Origin: Clostridia bacterium
GTDB taxonomy: Bacteria > Bacillota > Clostridia > Christensenellales > Borkfalkiaceae
Assembly (NCBI GenBank): GCA_029054485.1
Contig: JAIDFD010000158.1
Location: 1 to 17,553, forward strand
Direction: 5' to 3'
DNA: 17,553 bases
In this document: positions 5,651-12,097 of the stretch, piece by piece
Layout: every line of letters starts with the position of its first letter
Numbering within the stretch: position 1 is the stretch's first letter
Position numbers and translations under genes: made by a program
The notes under the pieces: generated by a model
Seen by the model: the letters and a program-made list of their open reading frames with translations, nothing else
The model's database searches: none
Told to the model about the DNA's origin: nothing

Positions 5651-5680
5651 AAAAGCCTAAGTCGAACGACTTAGACTTTT
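5651..5680. terminator. Bidirectional terminator closing the LysR-linked operon
   Basis: AAAAG-C-CTAAGTCG and CGACTTAG-A-CTTTT form a stem with one mismatch and a tight loop; runs of at least four Ts follow on both strands. It lies 16 nt after the stop of the FMN flavoprotein gene at 5696 and should end that operon. It shares its core with the hairpins at 81 and 3252. Confidence 0.75.
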
Positions 5681-5695
5681 TTAATTTTATTTTAA

Positions 5696-6232
5696 TCAGA
5701 CAGCCTTACCAGCTTCATAGGCTTGCGCGGGAAAAGCGGTGTTGTTTATTTCACCCTTTTTGGTTACTCCGACCCCGCGGATTACTCCCTTTAAGCTTAC
5801 GCCGTCAAAGCAGTCAATCCAGCCCTGAATATCGCTCACGCACCCGTCCATTGCGCTTTCGTCGCCGTCCGCCGCCGTTGCGAGAAGGTACACATCTTTA
5901 AAATTGTTTTTGCGACCGTACAGCGGATTTAATCTGTCCAGAAAGGTTTTAAGCTGTCCGCAAACCGAGTAATAATACACCGGCGTAGCAAATACTATTA
6001 CATCCGCGCTTTGAAAGCTATCATAAAGCGCATTCATTCCGTCGTCTAAAATACACTTGCCTCGCGACTGGCATGTCATACAGCCCGTACAGAATTTCAG
6101 ATTAATATCTCGCACCGCAACGAACTGCACCGAGTTCCCCGCAGCTTTTGCGCCCTCGGCAAATTTCTGCGCCAAAACTTCCGAATTGCCGCCCTTCCTC
6201 GGCGAACTCGTAACTATTATTACGTTTTTCAT
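5696..6232 (-). CDS. Isf-like NAD(P)H-dependent FMN flavoprotein
   Basis: This 178-residue cytoplasmic protein has the flavodoxin-like fold of the NADPH-dependent FMN reductase / iron-sulfur flavoprotein group. The FMN phosphate loop is TSSPRKGGNSE (8-18), and ATPVYYYSVCGQLKTFLDR (82-100) is the second FMN-contact region. Four cysteines (48, 51, 54, 60) make a CX2CX2CX5C set, which fits the compact [4Fe-4S] motif of archaeal Isf; many relatives keep only some of these. It probably carries out electron transfer or quinone/electrophile reduction. AAGGA lies nine bases before the ATG. It is the last gene of the five-gene operon, 15 nt after the 74-aa gene. Confidence 0.8.
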   Translation of the reverse strand: MKNVIIVTSSPRKGGNSEVLAQKFAEGAKAAGNSVQFVAVRDINLKFCTGCMTCQSRGKCILDDGMNALYDSFQSADVIVFATPVYYYSVCGQLKTFLDRLNPLYGRKNNFKDVYLLATAADGDESAMDGCVSDIQGWIDCFDGVSLKGVIRGVGVTKKGEINNTAFPAQAYEAGKAV

Positions 6233-6247
6233 TTTTACAATTCCTTT

Positions 6248-6472
6248 TTAAATATAATCTTTTTTTAACTTGTTTATCAGATAATCAAGGCAATATATTT
6301 TGCACTCTTCAGAATGTACGCCGTCCAAGATTTTCCTTCTGTGTACTAAGAGTAAAGAAAGCATCTCAGAAATTTTTTGCTCCGAATATAGCTGCATAAG
6401 TTTACTTACAAGCAGGTCATCGCAACCCGCATCGATCGTATTTTGTTTTATTGCACCGTAGACGGATTCCAT
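6248..6472 (-). CDS. Small helical protein of unknown function
   Basis: The 74-residue product (MESVYGAIKQNTIDAGCDD...) is predicted from composition to be all helical, with no signal or membrane segment; its C-terminal half (HRRKILDGVHSEECKIYCLDY) is basic and amphipathic. Similar short proteins occur, from memory, beside flavodoxin and reductase genes in Clostridia, but no function is known to me. GAGG lies seven bases before the ATG and overlaps the stop of the preceding gene, so the two are translated in one operon. Confidence 0.65.
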   Translation of the reverse strand: MESVYGAIKQNTIDAGCDDLLVSKLMQLYSEQKISEMLSLLLVHRRKILDGVHSEECKIYCLDYLINKLKKDYI

Positions 6473-6481
6473 AATTCAACC

Positions 6482-7906
6482 TCAATACCAATCGTGCTTT
6501 TCGTTTCTGTCAAGCGCGGCAATCGCACTCATCTCTTCATCGCTTAAAGAAAAGTGAAACACGGATATGTTTTCAAGTATATGGTCGGGATTCGATGAAC
6601 CCGGTATAGCAACCACTCCGCGTTGCAAATGCCAACGCAAAATAACTTGTGCGGAAGAAACACCGTGAGATGCGGCAATTTCCGTAATCGTACTGTCTGC
6701 AAGCAATGCCCCAGTAAAGCCCCTGCCTCCGAGCGGATACCACGCCTGCATAACAATACCGAGATTGTGCATATACGGCACTACGGCTTGCTCCTGGTAG
6801 TAAGGGTGTATTTCATTCTGTATAAGCGCAGGCATAATATTAACTTGCGAGATGAAACCGTCTATCTCTTCAATGTACCAATTCGACAGCCCGATAAAGC
6901 GTATTTTGCCTTGTTCTACGAATTTCTCTATTGCCAAATATGCTTTAACATCGTTTGAGCCGGGATGGTGCAAAAGCATCATATCTATGTATCCGATATC
7001 TAGTGCATCGAGCGCGTCCTGTATTGCTTTTTCAGGGTTTGCAAACTGCGCACCCGGATAGATTTTTGTAATGACGAAAATTTCTTCTCTGGGTATGCCG
7101 CTACTGCGCACAGCTTGCCCGACCTCTTTTTCATTGCCGTACATATAGGCTGTATCAATCAGCCTGACGCCCCTTTCAAGCGCAGATAAAAGAGAATTAA
7201 CGCACGTTTCTCCGTGCAGGCTGTACGTTCCGATTCCGAGAACAGGCATTTCAAATCCGCTGTTGAGCATAACGGTCGGTGCGCGTCCGTTTTCACCGCT
7301 TTCCAAATCGAAATTTGCCACATCGGGCGTAAGTTTTATATCTAGACTTTCTATCCAGTCGGCAACCGTTTTTTGCGAAGCTCCCGAAGCAAATCTTCTA
7401 CCCGATACCCATTCCGCGTCAGGGGCAAGAGAGTGTAAATTTGTATCGATTGAACCTATTGAGCTACTGTGCGACGTGCAGAACGGAACTATCGTCTTAC
7501 CCGAAAAATCGTAGCTTTCCAAAAAAGTATAAATAATCTTCGGCGCCTGCCCGTGCCAAATGGGATAGCCTAAAAATATCACGTCGTATTTTTCGATATT
7601 TTCAACCTCGCCGCTTATTTCGGGACGTGCGGTTGGGTCGGCTTGCTCGCGGTCGGCTCTGCCGCCGGTATAATACCGCAGATCTTCCGCCGTGTAGGGC
7701 ACTTCGGGGACCAATTCGTAAAGCGTTCCTTTCGTTTCGGTTTGGATATGCCGCGCTATTGCCTGCGTTGTGTTCGTGCATGAAAAGTAAGCTATAAGAA
7801 CTTTATTTGCAATTCCTGCGGCGGGTTTGGTTCCGTTGTTGTTTCCACAGGCGGTCAATCCCAATAATCCCATAATTATCAGCACTACCCCTAATATTCT
7901 TTTCAT
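6482..7906 (-). CDS. Lipoprotein fusion of flavodoxin and aldo/keto reductase
   Basis: The 474-residue protein starts with a lipoprotein signal (hydrophobic 5-18, lipobox LTAC with C20, then GNNNG). Residues 35-190 are a flavodoxin domain (VLIAYFSCTNTTQAIARHI phosphate loop; YPIWHGQAPKIIYTFLE). Residues 209-474 are an aldo/keto reductase like DkgA with the full catalytic tetrad D251, Y256, K281 and H313, and the C-terminal NADPH-binding IPGSSNPDHILEN. AKRs reduce aldehydes or ketones with NADPH; flavodoxins carry FMN electrons. The lipobox would put both on the outside of the membrane, where NADPH is not expected, which is odd. GGAG lies six bases before the ATG. It sits 18 nt after the alcohol dehydrogenase gene. 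Confidence 0.85.
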   Translation of the reverse strand: MKRILGVVLIIMGLLGLTACGNNNGTKPAAGIANKVLIAYFSCTNTTQAIARHIQTETKGTLYELVPEVPYTAEDLRYYTGGRADREQADPTARPEISGEVENIEKYDVIFLGYPIWHGQAPKIIYTFLESYDFSGKTIVPFCTSHSSSIGSIDTNLHSLAPDAEWVSGRRFASGASQKTVADWIESLDIKLTPDVANFDLESGENGRAPTVMLNSGFEMPVLGIGTYSLHGETCVNSLLSALERGVRLIDTAYMYGNEKEVGQAVRSSGIPREEIFVITKIYPGAQFANPEKAIQDALDALDIGYIDMMLLHHPGSNDVKAYLAIEKFVEQGKIRFIGLSNWYIEEIDGFISQVNIMPALIQNEIHPYYQEQAVVPYMHNLGIVMQAWYPLGGRGFTGALLADSTITEIAASHGVSSAQVILRWHLQRGVVAIPGSSNPDHILENISVFHFSLSDEEMSAIAALDRNEKHDWY

Positions 7907-7924
7907 AGATTACTCCAAGCTAAA

Positions 7925-9091
7925 TTATAAACTTGCTTGTAAAACGGCGCGGATATCTTCCTCGTTAAATACTTTGTAGCCGCCGTCCATAACAAGCGTG
8001 CTTTTTACCATTCCGTCAAGCATATCCTTAGTTGCGCCGAGGTCTGTTATATTCATAACAAGCCCGATTTTTTTCATCCATTTTTCCATAGCCTTTAACC
8101 CCTCTTCCGCTATTTGCGTCTGGGTTTTGCCTTCGGGGTTTACGTTCCAGACATTCACGGCGTAGCGTGCAAATTTCGCCGTGCCGTAGGGAAGAATGTA
8201 TTTGTAGTACGGCATAGTAACGGCGGCAAGAGTCATACCGTGTGTTGCGTCCGTATGGGCGGCAACCGCTTGACCCAGCATGTGCACCATCCAGTCGGTG
8301 GTTTTGCCCTTTGCAACAAGCGTGTTCAACGCCCAGGTTGCCGTCCACATAATATTGCTTCTCGCTTCGTAATCGGTAGGATTTTCTACCGCAATATCCG
8401 CGCTGTGGACGAGCGAACGCAAAAGCCCTTCCATAATGTAATCGCTCGTGTTGTCGTCCGTGCCCGAAAAATACTGTTCGAGAATGTGCGACATTATGTC
8501 GTAAATTCCCGAAACCATTTGGTATTTGGGTAAAGTAAAGGTAAATTCGGGATTCAGAACAGAAAACTTCGGATAAACCTTTTCACCAAAAACGTGTCCG
8601 ATTTTAAGCTTTTGTTCATGGTTGGTGATTACCGAGCCGCCGTTCATTTCACTGCCGGTGCCTACCATTGTCAGAACACAGCCAACGGGAACAATCTCGC
8701 AAGTCGGCTCTTCAAAGCGGATAAAGTATTTATCCCACGCGTCATCGTTGCAGTTTACCGAAACCGAAACGGCTTTTGCGTAATCGCACACCGAGCCGCC
8801 GCCGACTGCGAGTATCAAGTCGGCTTTTGCTTTTTTTGCGCGTTTGATACCCTCGTTGAGTTTTTCGCTCGTCGGATTGGGCATAACGCCCGCGTCCTCG
8901 AAAATCTCTTTACCGTTTGCTTTGAGAATTTTAACTACCTTTTCATAAATGCCGTTTTTCTTGATTGAGCCGCCTCCGTATACGAGCAAAACGTTTTTGC
9001 CGTATTTGGGCAGTTCTTCGTTGAGCCCGTCAAGGGAATTTTTACCGAAGTAGAGTTTTGTGGGATTGCAATAAGTGAAATTACCTAACAT
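7925..9091 (-). CDS. NADPH-dependent iron alcohol dehydrogenase (YqhD/BdhA type)
   Basis: The 388-residue cytoplasmic enzyme belongs to the iron-containing alcohol dehydrogenases. GGGS at 39-42 is the NADP(H)-selecting loop of YqhD and butanol dehydrogenases; GGGSVCDYAKA (97-107) and TMVGTGSEMN (141-150) bind cofactor. D198, H202, H270 and H284 sit at the spacing of the YqhD metal ligands. YqhD-type enzymes mainly reduce short-chain and toxic aldehydes to alcohols. Its AAGGAG is formed by the last codons of the preceding acetyltransferase gene and the ATG follows that stop by five bases, so translation is coupled. It is the second gene of the LysR-linked operon. Confidence 0.9.
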   Translation of the reverse strand: MLGNFTYCNPTKLYFGKNSLDGLNEELPKYGKNVLLVYGGGSIKKNGIYEKVVKILKANGKEIFEDAGVMPNPTSEKLNEGIKRAKKAKADLILAVGGGSVCDYAKAVSVSVNCNDDAWDKYFIRFEEPTCEIVPVGCVLTMVGTGSEMNGGSVITNHEQKLKIGHVFGEKVYPKFSVLNPEFTFTLPKYQMVSGIYDIMSHILEQYFSGTDDNTSDYIMEGLLRSLVHSADIAVENPTDYEARSNIMWTATWALNTLVAKGKTTDWMVHMLGQAVAAHTDATHGMTLAAVTMPYYKYILPYGTAKFARYAVNVWNVNPEGKTQTQIAEEGLKAMEKWMKKIGLVMNITDLGATKDMLDGMVKSTLVMDGGYKVFNEEDIRAVLQASL

Positions 9092-9096
9092 TTTAT

Positions 9097-9666
9097 TTAC
9101 TCCTTAATAATCTTTATAATTTTAGCGGCAACGCCCGCAACCACTACATTGTCCGGTACGTCTTTGGTTACAACTGCGCCTGCGGCGATAACCGCCCCGT
9201 TGCCGACAGTTACTCCCGAAAGTATAGTTGTGTGCGCGCCTATCCAGACGTTGTTACCTATTTTGATAGGGGCGGGCGACATATTTGCGCGGGCTTCGGG
9301 CTTTAAATCGTGATTTAACGTTGCCATTACGACCTGTTGACCGATAAGAACGTTATCGCCGATTTCAATGCCTCCCTGGTCTTGAAAACAGCACCCCGAA
9401 TTGACAAATACGTTTTTGCCCACCGTTATGTTTTTTCCGTAATCGGTATAAAAGGGCGGAAACAGCGTAAAGCTTTCGTCTACGCACCGTCCTGTCAGTT
9501 CGGAAAAAAGTTTGCATAATTCTTCGCGGGTATGGTACTCGTTATTGATTTTAACCGTCAGTTTTCTTGCCGTTTGCGCTTCTTCATGCATATGCAGGTG
9601 CAAATCCGAATTTGCAATAATATGCGTTTTCTTTTTCATTTCTTGCCTGAAATCCGCTATTGTCAT
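9097..9666 (-). CDS. Maltose O-acetyltransferase-like hexapeptide acetyltransferase
   Basis: The 189-residue protein has an N-terminal helical Maa/LacA-type segment (1-60) and a left-handed beta-helix of hexapeptide repeats (78-180: [45 protein letters not shown]). H119 in TLNHD is the expected catalytic histidine. It transfers acetyl from acetyl-CoA to a sugar or similar hydroxyl group, acting as a trimer in the cytoplasm. GGAGG lies five bases before the ATG. It is the first gene of the operon and faces lysR across a 131-bp control region; its link to aldehyde metabolism is unclear. Confidence 0.85.
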   Translation of the reverse strand: MTIADFRQEMKKKTHIIANSDLHLHMHEEAQTARKLTVKINNEYHTREELCKLFSELTGRCVDESFTLFPPFYTDYGKNITVGKNVFVNSGCCFQDQGGIEIGDNVLIGQQVVMATLNHDLKPEARANMSPAPIKIGNNVWIGAHTTILSGVTVGNGAVIAAGAVVTKDVPDNVVVAGVAAKIIKIIKE

Positions 9667-9692
9667 ACACCCCTCCGCCCGGTTACAATAAT

Positions 9693-9721
9693 ATTTTATT
9701 AGTTAGTCGGCAATATGTCAA
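9693..9721 (-). promoter_or_regulatory. Promoter of the five-gene reductase operon
   Basis: TTGACA (9716-9721), 17 nt, TAAAAT (9693-9698) on the minus strand, about 27 nt before the acetyltransferase ATG. Confidence 0.75.
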
Positions 9722-9732
9722 ATACTTATATT

Positions 9733-9749
9733 TTATGGCTCACCCATAA
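9733..9749. promoter_or_regulatory. Probable LysR operator
   Basis: TTATGG (9733-9738), five bases, CCATAA (9744-9749) is a perfect inverted repeat containing the T-N11-A pattern of LTTR boxes (T9736...A9748). It touches the -35 of lysR (9750) and lies 11 nt upstream of the -35 of the divergent operon, the right place for self-repression and activation. Confidence 0.6.
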
Positions 9750-9778
9750 TTGACACGCATATGTTTGTATGATATACT
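9750..9778 (+). promoter_or_regulatory. lysR-family gene promoter
   Basis: TTGACA (9750-9755), 17 nt, TATACT (9773-9778). The start site should be near 9785, leaving a very short leader that just includes the AAAGG ribosome binding site. Confidence 0.8.
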
Positions 9779-9797
9779 TTTCCAAAGGCGGTGCATT

Positions 9798-10673
9798 ATG
9801 GAATTAAGGGAATTAAAATATTTTCTGGCTGTCGCCCGTGAAGAAAGCATATCCAAAGCAGCGGAAGCCTTATTTATTACCCAACCCAACTTGTCACGGC
9901 AGATGCAAAACCTCGAAAAGCAGTTGGGTCGGAGTTTGTTTATCCGCGGCAGCAGAAAAATTACTCTTACAGAAGCAGGAAAGCTTCTTTATAAGCGGGC
10001 TGAAGAAATAATCGAGCTGTATGATAAAACCGAAAGCGAGCTGAGCGCGCCTATTACGGAATTGAGCGGCGACATCTATATCGGCGGCGGCGAAAGCCAC
10101 GTTATGAGCCTGATAGCAAAAGCGGCGCATAGCATACAAGAGCAATATCCTGACGTGCGTTTTCATTTGTTCAGCGGTGATAGCGGTACAATTTCGGAAA
10201 GGCTTGATAAAGGACTTATCGATTTCGGAATTTTTATAGAGCCGTTCGATGTGAGCAAATACGATTATATGCGTTTACCGCTCTATGATACGTGGGGCGT
10301 GCTTATGAGAAAGGATTGCCCGCTTGCCGAAAAAGAAAGCATATTGCCCGAAGATTTATGGGATAAACCTCTTATTCTTTCCCGTCAGGCGCACGGCAAA
10401 AATATGATTAGCGAATGGTTCAGAAAAGATATGGTAGAACTCAACGTAGTTGCAACGGGAAACTTGCTTTATAATATGTCCCTGCTCGTTGAAGAAGGCG
10501 TTGGCTATGCCCTTTGTCTTGATAAGATAATTCGGACGGACGGAAACAGCAACCTCTGTTTCAGACCGCTGAATCCCGAGCTTATATCGCACCTCAATAT
10601 TGCGTGGAAAAAATATCAGGTATTTCCGAAATGTGCCGAAGTATTTTTAAAAAAGCTGCAAGACTTGATTTGA
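9798..10673 (+). CDS. LysR-family transcriptional regulator
   Basis: The 291-residue protein opens MELRELKYFLAVAREESISK with the LysR winged helix-turn-helix (about 1-60: AAEALFITQPNLSRQMQNLE as recognition part). From about residue 90 (ELSGDIYIGGGESH) a periplasmic-binding-like effector domain follows, with the usual GLIDFGIFIEPFD. The open frame extends to 9750, but that part is the promoter; ATG 9798 with AAAGG nine bases upstream fits family starts. It is divergent from the reductase operon and shares one operator with it, so it very likely controls that operon and itself. The inducer is not known; an aldehyde or electrophile would fit the gene set. Confidence 0.9.
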   Translation: MELRELKYFLAVAREESISKAAEALFITQPNLSRQMQNLEKQLGRSLFIRGSRKITLTEAGKLLYKRAEEIIELYDKTESELSAPITELSGDIYIGGGESHVMSLIAKAAHSIQEQYPDVRFHLFSGDSGTISERLDKGLIDFGIFIEPFDVSKYDYMRLPLYDTWGVLMRKDCPLAEKESILPEDLWDKPLILSRQAHGKNMISEWFRKDMVELNVVATGNLLYNMSLLVEEGVGYALCLDKIIRTDGNSNLCFRPLNPELISHLNIAWKKYQVFPKCAEVFLKKLQDLI

Positions 10674-10710
10674 AAAAAACCGATAGGGTGTTTACCCCTA
10701 TCGGTTTTTT
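10674..10710. terminator. Shared bidirectional terminator of lysR and the MarR operon
   Basis: CCGATAGGG (10680-10688) pairs perfectly with CCCTATCGG (10696-10704) around a 7-nt loop, with As before and six Ts after, so it works on both strands. It separates the convergent lysR gene (stop 10671-10673) and the aldehyde dehydrogenase gene (stop 10721-10723). Confidence 0.9.
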
Positions 10711-10720
10711 AAAAAGCTTT

Positions 10721-12097
10721 TTAATGCAGGAAAGTTTTTATCAATTTATCGTTTCTCTTTTTATAGGGTTGATAGCGCATAGGCATATCAATCCAGTTCT
10801 TTTTATCGATGATACTCTTATAGTGGGTAAACGTGTCAAAGCCCGTCTTGCCGTGGTACGAGCCCGTTCCGCTCTCTTTAAATCCGCCGAAGGGCATATT
10901 GGACGTTGCAAGGTGGATAACCACGTCGTTTACACAGCCGCCTCCGAAGCCGAGTTCGGTCGTAAGCTTTTTAATGCGTTTTTTATCCGTTGAAAAGATA
11001 TACGCCGCCAAAGGCGCGTCGCAGCTTTCCACGCGGTCTACTACCTCTTTGATTTCTTTGTAGCAGATTACGGGCAACACGGGTCCGAAAATTTCTTCCT
11101 GCATAACCGCGTCGTCAAAGGTTACGCCGTCCAAAACGGTGGGCTCTATCCTCAGCTCCTCTTCGCTGAAAGCCCCGCCGCAGACAATCTTGTCCTTATC
11201 GATAAGGCTTAAAATGCGCTTAAAGTGCTTTTCGTTAATAATTTTTCCGTAAGCGGGATTTTCAAGCGGGTTTTCGCCGAACTGCTTTTTTATCTGCAAC
11301 TTTATCTCGGATATAAGCTTGTCGTGAATTTTTTCCGAACACATTATATAGTCGGGAGCAACGCAGGTCTGACCGAGGTTCAAAAATTTGCCCCAGACAA
11401 TGCGCTTTGCTGCAAGCGGGATATTCGCCGTTTCGTCCACGATACAGGGGCTTTTGCCGCCCAGCTCAAGCGTTACGGGCGTTAGGTTTTCCGCCGCCTT
11501 TGCATACACGATTTTTCCGACCGCCTTACTGCCCGTGAAGAAGATATAGTCGAACTTGGTATCAAACAACACCTTGTTCACCTGCGAGCCGCCGAAAATC
11601 ACGGCAACGTATTCCTCGGGGAAAACGCTTGAAATTACTTTTTTAATCGCCTCGTTTGTATTAGGCGAGTACGCGCTGGTCTTTAAAACGACCGTATTGC
11701 CCGCGGAAACCGCCGCGATAAGCGGGTCTATCGAAAGCAGAAAAGGATAATTCCAGGGATTCATTACAAGCACCGTGCCGTAGGGCGAGGGCAGACGGTA
11801 GCTCTTGGAAGCGAACTGCGCAAGCGGAGTTTTCACGCGCACGGGCGCGGAGTACTTTTTGACGTGCTTTATCATATGGGAAAGCTCGCTTAACACAAGC
11901 CCCGTTTCGCACATATAGCTTTCGCTCGCACTCTTGCCCAAATCCTTTTTCAAACCCTCGTGAATTTCATCAAGGTTATCCTTTATCGCCGCGTAAAGTT
12001 TTTTGAGATACGAAAGTCTGAACTTTACGTTCAGCGTCTTTCCGCTCTTAAAAAATTCGTTCTGCCTTTGCACTATTTCCGAAATTTCAGTCTGCAT
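10721..12097 (-). CDS. Class-3 (fatty) aldehyde dehydrogenase
   Basis: This 458-residue enzyme is an NAD(P)-dependent aldehyde dehydrogenase of the ALDH3/coniferyl-aldehyde group, which oxidises medium- and long-chain or aromatic aldehydes to acids. Visible landmarks are MNPWNYPFLL with N116, FTGSKAVGK (188-195), the general base E211 in LELGGKSP, the nucleophile C245 in NLGQTCVAPDY, and EEIFGPVLPV. The C-terminus (PFGGFKESGTGSYHGKTGF, then RYQPY) is typical of ALDH3, and ALDH3 enzymes of this length often sit on membranes in eukaryotes; no membrane helix is seen here. The ATG overlaps the end of the lysoplasmalogenase-ADH gene by 11 nt, so translation is coupled. Last gene of the MarR operon. 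Confidence 0.9.
   Translation of the reverse strand: MQTEISEIVQRQNEFFKSGKTLNVKFRLSYLKKLYAAIKDNLDEIHEGLKKDLGKSASESYMCETGLVLSELSHMIKHVKKYSAPVRVKTPLAQFASKSYRLPSPYGTVLVMNPWNYPFLLSIDPLIAAVSAGNTVVLKTSAYSPNTNEAIKKVISSVFPEEYVAVIFGGSQVNKVLFDTKFDYIFFTGSKAVGKIVYAKAAENLTPVTLELGGKSPCIVDETANIPLAAKRIVWGKFLNLGQTCVAPDYIMCSEKIHDKLISEIKLQIKKQFGENPLENPAYGKIINEKHFKRILSLIDKDKIVCGGAFSEEELRIEPTVLDGVTFDDAVMQEEIFGPVLPVICYKEIKEVVDRVESCDAPLAAYIFSTDKKRIKKLTTELGFGGGCVNDVVIHLATSNMPFGGFKESGTGSYHGKTGFDTFTHYKSIIDKKNWIDMPMRYQPYKKRNDKLIKTFLH

Noticed and set aside
1..5690. Integron-like cassette array with attC sites
   Set aside because: Repeats and palindromes separate small genes, but no RYYYAAC/GTTRRRY core pair or integrase is seen, and the gene-repeat spacing does not follow one cassette rule.
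9750..9797. LysR protein starting 16 residues earlier
   Set aside because: The extra codons are the promoter (TTGACA at 9750) and lie upstream of the predicted transcription start; the family begins MELRELKYF.
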